A stretch of DNA of 64,000 nucleotides. Origin: Lucifuga dentata. Its lineage: Eukaryota > Chordata > Actinopteri > Ophidiiformes > Bythitidae. The notes beneath the pieces are model-generated. The model was not told where the DNA came from. It saw nothing but the letters and a program-made list of their open reading frames with translations, and ran no database searches. Within the stretch, counting starts at the first letter, position 1; each line of letters starts with the position of its first letter. The stretch is taken from contig VXCM01001325.1 in the NCBI GenBank assembly GCA_014773175.1, forward strand, positions 109,360 through 173,359. Reading direction: 5' to 3'. Of the stretch, positions 12,117 to 22,996 are shown in pieces. The position numbers were made by a program, and so were the translations under genes.

Positions 12117-12167
12117 GCAAAATACTACAAAAACTATGAGCAATAACTATAGAGTCAAGTATCTAAA

Positions 12168-12330
12168 ACAGTGGTCACCAACTATGGACTCCAGTCCAGA
12201 TCTGGGCCCAAAGAGGCTTTTATCTGGACCTTTGAGATTTGTTGTGATACTAATATTAACTTATATTTTAAGGTTAGGAGAATTTTCAGCAGGCACAGTG
12301 TGGACAGCTCAGTAGGGGCTTTATGGGTCC
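12168..12330. repeat. Possible hAT-type MITE remnant
   Basis: The segment opens with CAGTGGTCACCAACTATGG, which resembles the CAGTGGT..CCAAC ends of vertebrate hAT elements. The other end was not securely found, although 12850-12930 could belong to it. Confidence 0.3.
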
Positions 12331-13290
12331 TCTGGTCGAAGTCTCTTGTCCAATTGCGTTAAGACTAGAAAGTCAAACGTGCAACAAAATGCCAAATGGC
12401 TCAAAGATCAGAAAAGTCGACACGAAAACCAAGAGTTGAAGGATGAATGGACGTATAAATATGTTTTCAGTCTTCCAGCAGCAAACGCTACAAGATCCGT
12501 GTGTTTGACCTGTTCCCAGTCTGTGGCCATCAGAAAAAGTGACAACATTAAATAGCACTTTTATGTTTATCCTTATTTCTTCTGTTTTATACCTCAGTTT
12601 TACCAAAGCTATGCATGTTAACTTTATATATGAGAATGTACAGGATTTTTTTTTTTTTTTTTTTAAGTTCTTTAGAGAATTGAAGAGAACTTCATTTTTA
12701 AGATAAATTTTTAGGTTATCAAGTTCATTTTTGAAAATATACTTATAACTGAGAAAAGCCTTTAAGTCAAAAACATTTAATAAAATGTTGAAGTGACATT
12801 TTAAATTTTTTCCATGAAGCCTTCTGAATCATAGTTATGTGTAATATCTTGTGGTCATGGACCCCACAGGGGGGATGGTTGAGTAGCTGGACTCACCTGA
12901 ATTTTAGTTGAATATTCCTGATCTAAAGCCAAAATACTCCGAGTGAAGAAGAGGAAAAATGCTAAAAAAAAAAAATTCAGCACAGCTTTCATCACTTAAA
13001 TGCTTCGCTGCAGAANTTTTTTTTTTTTTTTTTTTTGTTACACTTTTAGAAATGCAAGCTTAATTTGAAGGAACTTTGCTGACACAAGAGCGGCGGTAAT
13101 CACTCTTATTTGTGACTACTTAAAACTTAAATCCAATCATTAATTCATTCATAAAAACAGAAGTTTAATTTTGATAACATGTCAAAATGGGTTTATGACT
13201 TAATTTTCAATTTCAAGTTCAGCCAAATTAACATGATTGGACAGTTCAAGCTGTGTTTAACAGTAACTCCTGCCGTGTGAACAAAGCCTG
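12331..13290. other. Intergenic, A/T-rich with poly-T and poly-A runs
   Basis: No gene found. T-runs lie at 12646-12664 and after the N at 13017. Confidence 0.5.
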
Positions 13291-13294
13291 AGTA

Positions 13295-13450
13295 TGAATT
13301 GGGCGTGTCTCCTGATGTGTTTCTCCTCTGTCCTGTATGTGTGTGTGTGTGTGTGTGTATGTGTGTGTGTGCGCATGTGTGTGGCTGTATGTGGGTGTGT
13401 CTCCTTTGGTGTGGGCGTCTCTCCTGATATGTCTTGTCTGATATGGCCGG
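13295..13450. repeat. GT microsatellite plus GTGGGCGTGTCT-type degenerate repeat
   Basis: A GT/GTAT/GCAT run (13337-13400) lies among degenerate units such as TGTCTCCTGATGTG and GGTGTGGGCGTCTC. The same unit type recurs at 14330-14450 and 22620-22790. Confidence 0.7.
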
Positions 13451-14329
13451 TTGGCCTTTATGAACGTGTCTGTGCATTCCAAAGCTGTTATTCGTTTCCA
13501 CATTTCCATCACTTGTGTCTTTTCCTCACATCTTAGTCCCGCCCACTGAAGACGTGAGGAAAAGATGTGAGGACAGAGGAGCTGAGGAACAATTTAAGAG
13601 AATGAAATATCGTCACTCCTCAAGCATCATCTGAAGCGACGTCACTTACTGATGATGTCACAGCTGATCAGCTGATCAGAGCTCTTGGAGCTGATGTGTT
13701 TTAGATAATAATAAAATAATGAAATGTTCCCCTCTGATTATTACTGTAACAATTAACACGAACAGTTTGAAAACATCCACACTGACTTTATAATCTACTG
13801 ATCATCACATTTGTGTTTCACTGCTCAGAGAGTTAAAATATAAATGTTTATCAGTGTTAGTGACTTTTAACTAACAGGATGTTTTATTAGTGGATTTTGT
13901 TGGAACCGATCAATACAGCAGGTTGTGACGATATAAGAGTTGCGTTATTGTTTTAAGTTTCTTTTTCATTCAGAGCTGCACTGAACACACATCCAGTCGT
14001 TTTAATCAGATGATCAATCAAACAAAATTAAACATAAATAATCAGAGTCATTTTTCACCTGAGATGTTGCTGTTATTTTTCTGTTCACACGTTTGATGAA
14101 ACTCATGATGAGGTCATATTAAGATGAGTGTCGGTGTATCAGATCAGCTGTAGCAGATCTGTCCAATCAGAAACAGACTTCCAGTAAAGGGGTGTGACTG
14201 TCAGGTACAGACGTCCTGTAGGAGCATCTTGTGTTTCCTCACTCATGTCTCCCTGATGAAGCTCCTCCATCCTCAGAGCAGAAATAACAGCTTTGGGACA
14301 TTCCTTAAAGATGGCGGACCAGATTAATT
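13451..14329. other. Intergenic, nothing recognised
   Basis: No gene or transposon identified. An imperfect inverted repeat (CCTCACATCTT and its complement) spans about 13525-13572. Confidence 0.45.
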
Positions 14330-14450
14330 TCTGGGTGTCTCTCTTCATATGGGTGTGTCTTTTTCCTCATGTGGGCGTGTCTCTGCTGATGTGGGCATCC
14401 TTTCTTTCTCCTATGGACGTGTCAGTCTTGATGAGGGCCTGTTTGTCTTG
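14330..14450. repeat. Degenerate GTGGGCGTGTCT repeat, second site
   Basis: Units CATATGGGTGTGTCTTT, CATGTGGGCGTGTCTC, GATGTGGGCATCC and CTATGGACGTGTCAG follow each other at roughly 25-30 bp spacing. Confidence 0.65.
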
Positions 14451-15590
14451 GTGTTTTATTTCATAGCTGACGATGGGAATTAAAAGTTTTGCTCAGGTGT
14501 TTGGTGAAGCAGCTAAAGTCACAATATCTTGTTGAAAGGCATAACTGCCTGAGATTCGGTCACTCAGGTTTAAACGGGCACTTTACCACTTTGACACTTT
14601 TTTAAATGTAAAGGACAAGCTCATTCATCTTACTCAATGGAATATGTTGGGTCTGTAATTTAACCATGTGTCTTGTTATCTAGACAGAAATAATCTTCAG
14701 GAAAACTGTGACAATGACAGTGATAGAATGTAGCCGTTGGATCATTTTTACTCATATCTTTGTAAGTAAAGTGTTTTGTTCATACTTTCAATATTATATT
14801 ATTCTCGTCTTTCCTTGTCTTTCTGGCTTTAGTGATTTAGTGGTTGACAGAGTTTTGTAGTTACCAGCATGAAAGTTAATTTGATTGTAAGTTACTTGCA
14901 TGAATTATTAATGATGTTCATGATCTTGAGAATCACTGCTGCTTTATTCAAAATGTTTAAGGGAAACATTTTGTATCCAGATACATCAATCAAAGCGCAC
15001 ACATTTACTTTCTTAAACAAATGTCCTTCTGGTAACATTATCGCAACTGAAAAATGATACAAAGGTAAAATAAATAAATAAATAAAAAAGGCAGAAACTA
15101 AAAAAAACAAAAAAAGTTTGTTGTTTGTCCTCCAGCGTCCTCTCAGGGACAAACAGAGACTTCTGTTCTATTAGGCGTCTTGTCTGGACTCATTTTTCAG
15201 AGACGACAGCTGATTAATTCAAGCTGGAGGTTGTTTTTCCTGCAGCAGCATCTCCTCTGGATCCTGGTCTGATAGTTTCACTCTGTGAGTGTTATGCTGG
15301 ACTCTGCTGGACTCTGCTGGACTCTGCTGGACTCATGTCAATTGTCTGAAAGTCCAAAGTTTCCAAACAGCTGACAGATGTTTGGGTTTTCTACTGATTC
15401 TGAAACTGATTTGCTTTAAAAATGAAGTCATGTCACTTATTTTAATGATCTTAATGACACTAATAAACTGAATTTATAATAATAATAATAATGATTAATA
15501 ATAAAAAAAATTGACAGCAGATTCTTAAAAGGAGGAAATGTTTGAGTATTTAACCCTCTGGATTCTGAAGTCATTTTTATTTTACTTTTC
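14451..15590. other. Intergenic with a 10-bp tandem repeat
   Basis: Mostly featureless AT-rich DNA. At 15295-15334 the unit GCTGGACTCT is repeated four times. Confidence 0.6.
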
Positions 15591-15745
15591 ACTGAAAACT
15601 TGTTTCATTCGTCACCTAAAAGCTGCACTGTAAAAAATATTTTACTAAACAGGATGAAAAAATTTGGCTGATGAAAATCTGGACATTTCTGACAAACCTG
15701 TAAACAAACAAGGTCACAATCAAAAATGGATCACAATATAATCAA
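15591..15745 (+). repeat. Interspersed repeat, copy 1
   Basis: The block GTCACCTAAAAGCTGCACTG...AATCTGGACATTTCTG...CCTGTAAACAA...AAAAATGGATCACA also occurs, with variations, at about 25975-26090 and 29335-29545. An inverted piece lies at about 16110-16170. Class unknown. Confidence 0.55.
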
Positions 15746-16073
15746 GTAGCTCATGGCCATAGGTGAGGATAGGAATGTAGATTGATTGGTAAATTGAGAA
15801 CCTCGCCTTCTGGCTCAGCTTCCTCTTCAGTATGACAGTCCAGTACAGCGTCCTTAAGACCTCGGATGCCACACCAATCTGTCTATCAATCTCACGCTCC
15901 ACCTTACCCCCACTCATGAACAAGACCCCGAGACACTTAAACTCCTTTGTCTGAGGCAGTGACTCTCCTCTAACCTGGAGGGAACAGTCCACCTTTTTCC
16001 AGCAGAGCACCATGGTCTCAGACTTGGAGGTGCTGATTCTCACACTGGGCCTCAAACCTGCCCAGCATGTCAA
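15720..16073 (-). pseudogene. Truncated non-LTR retrotransposon (LINE) reverse transcriptase fragment
   Basis: A 117-residue frame carries the region after the reverse transcriptase catalytic core of fish L2/CR1-like LINEs. The markers are EFKCLGVLFMSGGKVEREID, then RQIGVASEVLRTLYW and LSQKARFSIYQSIYIP followed by LTYGHEL. The catalytic domain, endonuclease and both ends are missing, so this is a dead fragment. The clade assignment is from motif memory and is tentative. Confidence 0.8.
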
Positions 16074-16094
16074 AGGTCACTGTAAACCTTCACA

Positions 16095-16128
<34 letters not shown>

Positions 16129-16164
16129 ACAGTGCAGGTTTTTAAGGGGCAAATGAAAGACAAA

Positions 16165-17130
16165 TTACTATATACAGTATACTTGAGTATAAGCTGAGGT
16201 TGTTTTGTTTGTTTGTTTGTTTTTTTAACAAATTTCACAAAGTAAATCAGGGTTGGCTTATACATGAGTAATTCAAATTGGATCCCACAGAATGAAATTT
16301 CCAGGGGTGGAAATACTACCCATTACCACTCCATGGAAAATAATTTAAATCATACCTTAGAATGATGTATTTCCTGACTAAACATCTTATTCAGCACATT
16401 TTGTGGTGGCCAGTAAGCCGTGATCTGTCAGTTACGGTAATCAGCTGCTGAAATAAATATCATGTTTACCGGTATGTGGATTATTTTCAGAAAATCAGAG
16501 GAATACTATGACAATACTATGACAATACCCAGAGAAACAGGTAATTTGCTAAACAAATAAATTGATGGAACAACATCAGGAGATCAGCTGAGGGAATTCC
16601 AAAACTCCATATGGAGGAATGTCCAGCACGGACCCGCATCGACTCAGGTACAGGATAATTACTGAAAACACATAATGGGTGAGATTCTTAACAAAAAAAC
16701 AAACAAACAAAAAAACACCATAATAACACGCTAAATAAGCTAAATAAGTGCCATGATAATTATGGCTAATTTGTAAAGTTTTCCTTACCTTCATCAATGC
16801 GATTCAGAGGAGGAAGAGGAGTCCGGAAAATTTAATGTTAGCTAATGTCACTTACGGTAATCAGCTGTTTACCGGTNGAAGAGGAGTCCGGAAAATTTAA
16901 TGTTAGCTAATGTCACTTACGGTAATCAGCTGTTTACCGGTACTGGTAGTGGATTATTTTCAGAAAGTCACAGGAATACTATGACAATTCTCTGAAAAAA
17001 ACAAGTAATTTGCTGAACAAATAAATTGATGGAACAACATCAGGGTTCAGCTTATTTGTGGGTTCCTTTAAAAATCTAAATTTGCAGGTCAAAATCAGGA
17101 GTCAGCTTATAGTCGAGTACATATGGTAAA
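16165..17130 (-). mobile_element. TA-flanked MITE family A, copy 1
   Basis: Bounded by inverted ends of the type CCATATAtACTcGAgTATAAGCcga. It shares internal blocks (AAATTTCCAGGGGTGGAAATA, GTCAGTTACGGTAATCAGCTG) with copies at 21628, 32654 and 47730. No transposase. The N at 16877 sits between two copies of a 64-bp block, so the element is locally duplicated by assembly. The best preserved copy (32654-33526) is flanked by TA, which suggests a Tc1/mariner-type element. Confidence 0.7.
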
Positions 17131-17403
17131 TTAAAAGCAAAATTACACTTTTAGACTCCAATTAATAATTTTAATATCTTTTAATCTAGTGTTTTTGTAA
17201 ATCAACATGCCAGCAGATTCCAACATGTGAATGTGTAATGCCATTAAAGTGTGTGTTATTTGCTGGGTTTTTTCCATTGTATTTGTATTGCATTTTAATG
17301 CTTTCTGAACTTTTGACATTTAACAGAGTAAATTTGTCTTAGATATTTATCGTAGTTTATCTGTGCTGAGACACAGGGTTTTGATAAATGTGCGCAATTC
17401 TGT

Positions 17404-17448
17404 TGTTGTGTGTGTGTGTGTATGTGTGTGTGTGTGTGTGTGTGTGTT
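17404..17448. repeat. (GT)n microsatellite
   Basis: GT run with a single TA interruption. Confidence 0.9.
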
Positions 17449-17559
17449 GCTCCATCACAGCGCCCCCTGTCTTCAGACAGGTGCAGCAGAATGAGCAGAT
17501 GCGTTGCTGATGAACATGAGTCTGTGCTGTGTAAAGATCATTATTTCTTCTGCCGCGTT

Positions 17560-18140
17560 CCCTATTCTGTCTTTATTATTGCATAACAGAGGAGTAAATA
17601 CAACAGATTCATCCTGTGTAATGGTCCCTCTGCACGCCGCTCGCTTTGATTAATGCTGCGTGGCGTGGAGAGTCCGAGCTGATGATGAAAACAGCAGAAG
17701 CTTTGTGTGGAATCACTGGAGAATAGCAGGTGCAGCACCCTGTGTATCGGAAACATTAAGAATGTAATGTGTTTTTACTCCTCTGGGCTCAGCTGATAAT
17801 AGAGTCGAGCGTTAGGAGCCGTCTGAGCGAACACCGGTGCGGACGAGGACCCTCGACGCTCCACAGCCTTAATGCCGCTGCTCCTCTGGCAAAAATTGAC
17901 ATCGTCTGGAGAACAAAGCAATCATCAGAGGCAGAATTACCGAGCGTTTACGTCTGAGCCCAGCCTGGGCTCTGTAATCCTGACCTTACAGGAACCGTTA
18001 TTCCATTTCTCTGTCAGAGCGCAGAGCAGCCGCAGGATTTCCTGCAGGTTATCTGTGGGTTTAATTCACAGATTCACCAATCTGTGTCTTTTTAAAGGAC
18101 CAGGACGAGTTCTTCATTCTCCACCACAGGAAGTTTGAGG
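17560..18140. promoter_or_regulatory. Candidate conserved non-coding element
   Basis: Non-repetitive, GC-moderate island (for example CGCTTTGATTAATGCTGCGTGG) with no splice-bounded exon. Frames of 60-90 codons show no recognised family. It could be a regulatory element of the foxb1 desert. Evidence is compositional only. Confidence 0.25.
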
Positions 18141-19130
18141 AGAGCGTGACACGTGTTGCTATTTGATCTGACAGAATCCCAAAGCTTCTGTTTTTCAGAG
18201 CAAATACTGAAGAGATCAAAACCCAGAAACACTTATGAACTTATCAGCTTTATCAAACCGCTGCTGAGCCTCCAAAGAGAATGAGAAGATTTCAGTCTGA
18301 TGAGTTCATTTAAACCCTGCAGACGGCTTCTGTTAGAAGAAACTGTCCCAAAGCACAAAAACACTCAGACACCAACATACAGCAACCCGCACGTGCTTCC
18401 ATGATAGGTGATGTTTCCGACAATGATGAAATTACAGTTTTAGACCAGATTCAAATGAAGCTTACACCATTTTTTGCATCATTTTTTTTATAAATGTGGT
18501 AGGCCAGTCTGCGGCCACTTTACAACAGTTTTAAATGTTTATTCAACCAGATACAGGCAGTTTTAGGCCAGTTTCAAGTCTTTTTTTTTTTTTTTTTTTT
18601 TTTTACCATTGGGAAGCCAGTTTTAAACCAGTTTTAAACCAGTTTTAGGCCAGTTTTTTTTAAATATGCTGCTTTAGTCTCACTTTAATGAGAGACCATC
18701 TCATAACGGGAGGTGGACCAGATTCAGGTAAACCATCAGGATCCTCCAGAGGATTCACAACCTGAACTTTCTACACCTGGTCTTTGGTAATGGTTCACCA
18801 GGTCTTCAGATTGGGCATCAATTAATTAGGCCTGATGTTAAAGTCAGTTTAAGTCAGATCAGGATTCTGCGAGGACAGGGCTGATCCTGAGGCTTTGCTT
18901 GTGTTGTTTGTGTGTGTGTGTGTGTCTTTTTTTGTTTTTTGTATTTTGTTTTTTTTTTGGNATTCATCTCTTTGTCTACTTTCTATTAACGTTTTACTTC
19001 ACTTTTGTTTCCTGATAAAGAAAACGAGAGTTGTATTTTGTTTTTGCTGCTGTGCATATTTACAACAGCAGAGCTTCATTTCCATCACTGCTAATCAAAC
19101 AAATAAAAACCCTTTTTAATAAAGGAGGAT
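18141..19130. other. Intergenic with an AGTTTTAAACC-type tandem repeat
   Basis: At 18530-18665, units such as CAGTTTTAAACCAG and TTTTAGGCCAG repeat degenerately around a T-run. A poly-T/N join lies at 18940-18961. No gene found. Confidence 0.5.
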
Positions 19131-19400
19131 TCAATTATCAGCAGATTAGTGAGTGATTTGGTTTGATTTGAGGCGCTGCTCTGTCCTGCTGTAATTAAAT
19201 CAAAATCCTCTTCAAACATGTCACTCTGCTTTCAAAGACAAAGATTTGGAACGTCGGCTTCATCTGATAAAATCTATCACCCAGCGTGTTTAGACATGTT
19301 TTTTTAGGGCTTAATCAGCACACATTTTATATTCAATCAAAGGAAACCTGAATGGAAACAATCTGAGTCTCTAATCCATCCGTTTTTTTTAATCAGGCCC
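19131..19400. promoter_or_regulatory. Weak candidate non-coding element
   Basis: Non-repetitive sequence with TGTAATTAAATCAAAATCC and CAAAGACAAAGATTTGG. The latter is TCF/LEF- and SOX-like. Suggested only from motif density. Confidence 0.2.
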
Positions 19401-19639
19401 TGAATGCAACATGGTAGAGTTTATACTCGGATTAAAACTTTATCAACTTTCTCTGCAGCTTTTCAGCTTTACTCCTCAAACACCACTCAGCTTCACCCAG
19501 TCTAAACCCTCACACCTGCCCCACACACTCCTCCCCAACCTACACGACCTTTGACCTTGTGAAGACAATTCTGCACTGCCTCATGGCTGAAATTCATTGG
19601 ACCATTTAATGTTTATTCAGACCGTGTTGGATTTATTAC

Positions 19640-20065
19640 ATCAGGGGTCAAAAATTAAGTCTGGCTGCAGGTCAGTTTTTGGCAGCAGAGATTTTAGTTA
19701 AGAAAAAATATATTTATAAAAGAGTTCAGCAACCAAAGTTATTAGGATTAAAATATTATGTGCAATGTATGGAGGGATCTGGCATTATGAAGAATTGAGG
19801 CCTGATGGTTATTCACTTTTAGCTGACCTATTAGCTTATTGCTAATATAACAATAATAATAATTCCCCATGAGCTACTGAAAGTCAAATATTAATATATG
19901 TAGTTTAACTAACATGATTTTACTTACAGATATGTTCTCTATGAAATGACATTTTTCCACTCACATTCTGAAGGAACCTTATAAAGAAACAACATAGAAG
20001 GGCCAAATGATTTTATTGGAGGACCAGATTTGGCCCATGGGCCGCTCTCTGCTGACTCCTACACT
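19640..20065. repeat. Probable hAT-type repeat remnant
   Basis: Starts near CAGGGGTCAAAAATT and ends in GGACCAGATTTGGCCCATGGGCCGC, the wording typical of CAGGGGT..GGCC-rich hAT MITEs in vertebrates. It has no transposase frame. Confidence 0.35.
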
Positions 20066-20989
20066 ATATGAATGAAGCCTCTGAAGCTGGAAATCATCTC
20101 TCACTTCATGTAGAAACCAGCTCAGACCGTGATCTTTAGTCAAATACACACTGAGGAGAAACAGAGTTTTATGTCTGGACCTTTTGTCCAAAATTCTACT
20201 CTTTGCATCAAATTTTGGGCCACATGCAGAAAAAAATCTTTAAAAGTCACATAAATATTTTGATTGTTGACAAAAATGTAAAAAGAAATAATAACTGTCC
20301 TGGCTGTCGTTTCACCTGTGAATATGTGATTTTCACATGTGAATTTATTTTGTGCTGGAAAAGAATAATGCTGTATTACTGCCAAAACACACTGCAAAAA
20401 TCTCCATCTTATTGTCATTTGGTCTTGAAAATCTGATTTTTGAAGCCTTGCTTGTTGTTTTTTGTTGAGTGTAAATGAAGATTTTTTTTTTTTTAATTAA
20501 GCGTGATTATCCTGATTGTAGTGCAGCAATGTGTCTGTCTTGTTTCCACATCCTGACACTCATTTCTAGAAAACTCCTGAAACAAGTTGATTTGTGTTAG
20601 AAAAAATCTCACTGCATTTGCACATTTTTTTTCCACCTGTTTGAACAACATCTGACTTTTAGGACTCAAAAACAAACAAATTTTCCCCATTTTCTTTTTA
20701 AAATGTCGGACTTTAATTCTAACCCCTTAAACCCTGATTTCATGAAACTTCTCCTTAAGAAGCTTTAGAGCTGGAAAGAAAACATATAAATGTTTCCTGA
20801 TGTTTGCAGACACTAACATGGGTTTTTTGTTGTTTCTTCTTTTAGTATTTGATTTATTAAAAGCTGCTGGATGTAACGCTCATGTTTGTGTTTTACTGTA
20901 TGTGACTGCAGACTGACAGCAGCTTCTTCACTGAAGTCACAGTTAAGCTGTGCAGAAATCATAGTAATAAAAACATTTTATCATCATTA
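20066..20989. other. Intergenic, nothing recognised
   Basis: AT-rich sequence. No gene or convincing repeat ends. Confidence 0.45.
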
Positions 20990-21430
20990 TTCAGGTGAGA
21001 GATGTGAGCAGACTTTATAAATGTTCTGAATCTGGTTAGTGTTTGATGAATTTTTGTGGTTATAAAGCAGAATAAGTTTGAGTCCCTGCAGAATCAAGAT
21101 GAATGTGGATGGCAGACAGATGGGGGGCCACTCCATCTTAACATGGCCACCCTGTGTCTTATGATATCTTATCATTAGTTTCCCTGACAGTGACAGAGCT
21201 GCCGGCGTTCCCTCGTCAGCAAGCTGAGCTGTGAGGAAGAGTAACCTTCTTTCCATAATCACGCCCATTCATCACGTCTTTAACCGTTAGTGACAAGATT
21301 CAACACGGAGTGACGATAGGAGGGGCCTTCAGCCATCACGCCGTTACAGACACAATCTGCCGCCATCACAGCTCTGATGTGTTCAGGGCCAAGGGGACCA
21401 CATCATTAAGGAGGGGGCATAGTGTGGGGG
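20990..21430. promoter_or_regulatory. Weak candidate non-coding element
   Basis: Non-repetitive island ending at a G-run with an N at 21434. It has no splice-bounded frame matching a known protein. Confidence 0.2.
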
Positions 21431-21627
21431 GGGNGGGGGGTCCAAGCATGCTGAGCCAAACTCAGAGAACTACACGTCAACACGGAGGACCTAACACTCT
21501 GACATGCCTGCTGCTAAAACTTTCACTTAAACACAAAGCCTACAGATGTTTCTGTAAATCATTCACTTCAGTGTTGCAAACTCAAAAGAAAAATTCATTC
21601 ATTTTGTTTCACTTTTACAAATGCAAC

Positions 21628-22450
21628 TTACAGTATATACTCAACTATAAGCCGATCTCGACTATAAGCCGACCCCCCCAATTTTGACCTGCAAATTTAG
21701 ATTTTTAAAGAAACCCGCATATAAGCCGACCCCCTGATGTTGTTGCATCAGTTTATTTGTTTAGCAAATTACCTGTTTTTTCCTGAGAATTGTCATGGTA
21801 TTCCTGTGATTTTCTGAAAATAATCCATGTATCAGTAAACAGCTGATTACTGTAACTGACATTAGCTAACATTAAGTTTTCTGGACACCTCTTCCTCATC
21901 TGAATCGCATTGATGAAGGTAAGGAAAGCTTTATAAATGAGCTATAATTCCGAGCTATAATTCTTATTTAGCTTAGTTGGCTTATTTGCTTATTTAGTTT
22001 TTTTTGGGTTTTTTTAAGAATCTCACCCATTACGTGTTTTCAGTAATTATCCTGTACCTGAGTTGATGCGTGTCTGTCTATGTGCTGGACATTCCTCGAT
22101 ACGGAGTTTTGGAATTCCTTCAGCCAACCTCCTGATGTTGTTCCATCCGGTAAACATGATATTTATTTCAGTAGCTGATTACCGTAACTGATGGATCACT
22201 GCTTACTGGCCACCGCAAAATGTGCTGAATAAGATGTGTAGTCAGGAAATACATCATTCTAAGGTATGATTTAAACTATTTTCTATGGATAGTATGGGTA
22301 GTATTGCACCCCTGGAAATTTCCTTGTCTGGGATCAAATTTGAATTACAAGTGTTAAAGCCGACCTCCTGATTTGCGTTGTGAAATATGGTAAAAAAATA
22401 AAAATAAAAATAAAAATAAAACTCGGCTTATACTCGAGTATATATGGTAA
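21628..22450 (+). mobile_element. TA-flanked MITE family A, copy 2
   Basis: Inverted ends AGTATATACTCAACTATAAG and CGGCTTATACTCGAGTATAT with the same internal blocks as the other three copies, in reverse orientation to copy 1. No transposase frame. Confidence 0.75.
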
Positions 22451-22614
22451 TTTATACATAAAACAAAAATAAAGTTGTGGAATCGCATGAAATTGGGTTG
22501 ATGACTTAATTTTCTTTATTGGATTCGTGTCACTAAGTCAAAGTCAAACTTACTGAAGTTCAAAGTGTGATTTAATGGTTTAATCAGTGAAGTAAACCTC
22601 TAAAAAACAGCTGT

Positions 22615-22763
22615 GGACGTTTGTAAGGTGATGTGGTTGTGCATGTGGGTGTGTCTTCTTGCTCCTGTGGGCTTGTCTGTGTGTAGATGTGTCTTTCTTG
22701 ATATGTCTTTCACCTTACGTGGGTGTGGCTCTCTCGGTGTGGGCGTGTCTCTCCAGATGTGGG

Positions 22764-22796
<33 letters not shown>
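22615..22796. repeat. Degenerate GTGGGCGTGTCT repeat and (CT)n, third site
   Basis: Units such as ATGTGGGTGTGTCTTCTTG and GGTGTGGGCGTGTCTC repeat at about 20-30 bp spacing, ending in a (CT)n run at 22766-22796. Confidence 0.7.
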
Positions 22797-22801
<5 letters not shown>

Positions 22802-22929
22802 CAATGAATTCTTGGTGTGTGTGACATTTGGTCGATACAATATTGGCTTTCTGGTTAAACCATCAGACAAGCAGATTATTGTGTCGCCACCTGTTACTGA
22901 ACGCATCGTTCAACACCGGAGTCTATACA

Positions 22930-22996
22930 TCCATCACACACACACGCACGCACGCACGCGTGCACGCACACACACACACACACAGACACACACAGC
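22930..22996. repeat. (CA)n/(CACG)n microsatellite
   Basis: CA run interrupted by CACGCACG units. Confidence 0.9.

Noticed and set aside
16801..16945. Real tandem duplication of 64 bp within the MITE
   Set aside because: The two copies are identical and separated by one N, as at many other joins in this assembly.
22600..22996. Direct repeats that might be a CRISPR-like array
   Set aside because: Degenerate GT/CA-rich minisatellite without uniform repeats and spacers, in a vertebrate genome.
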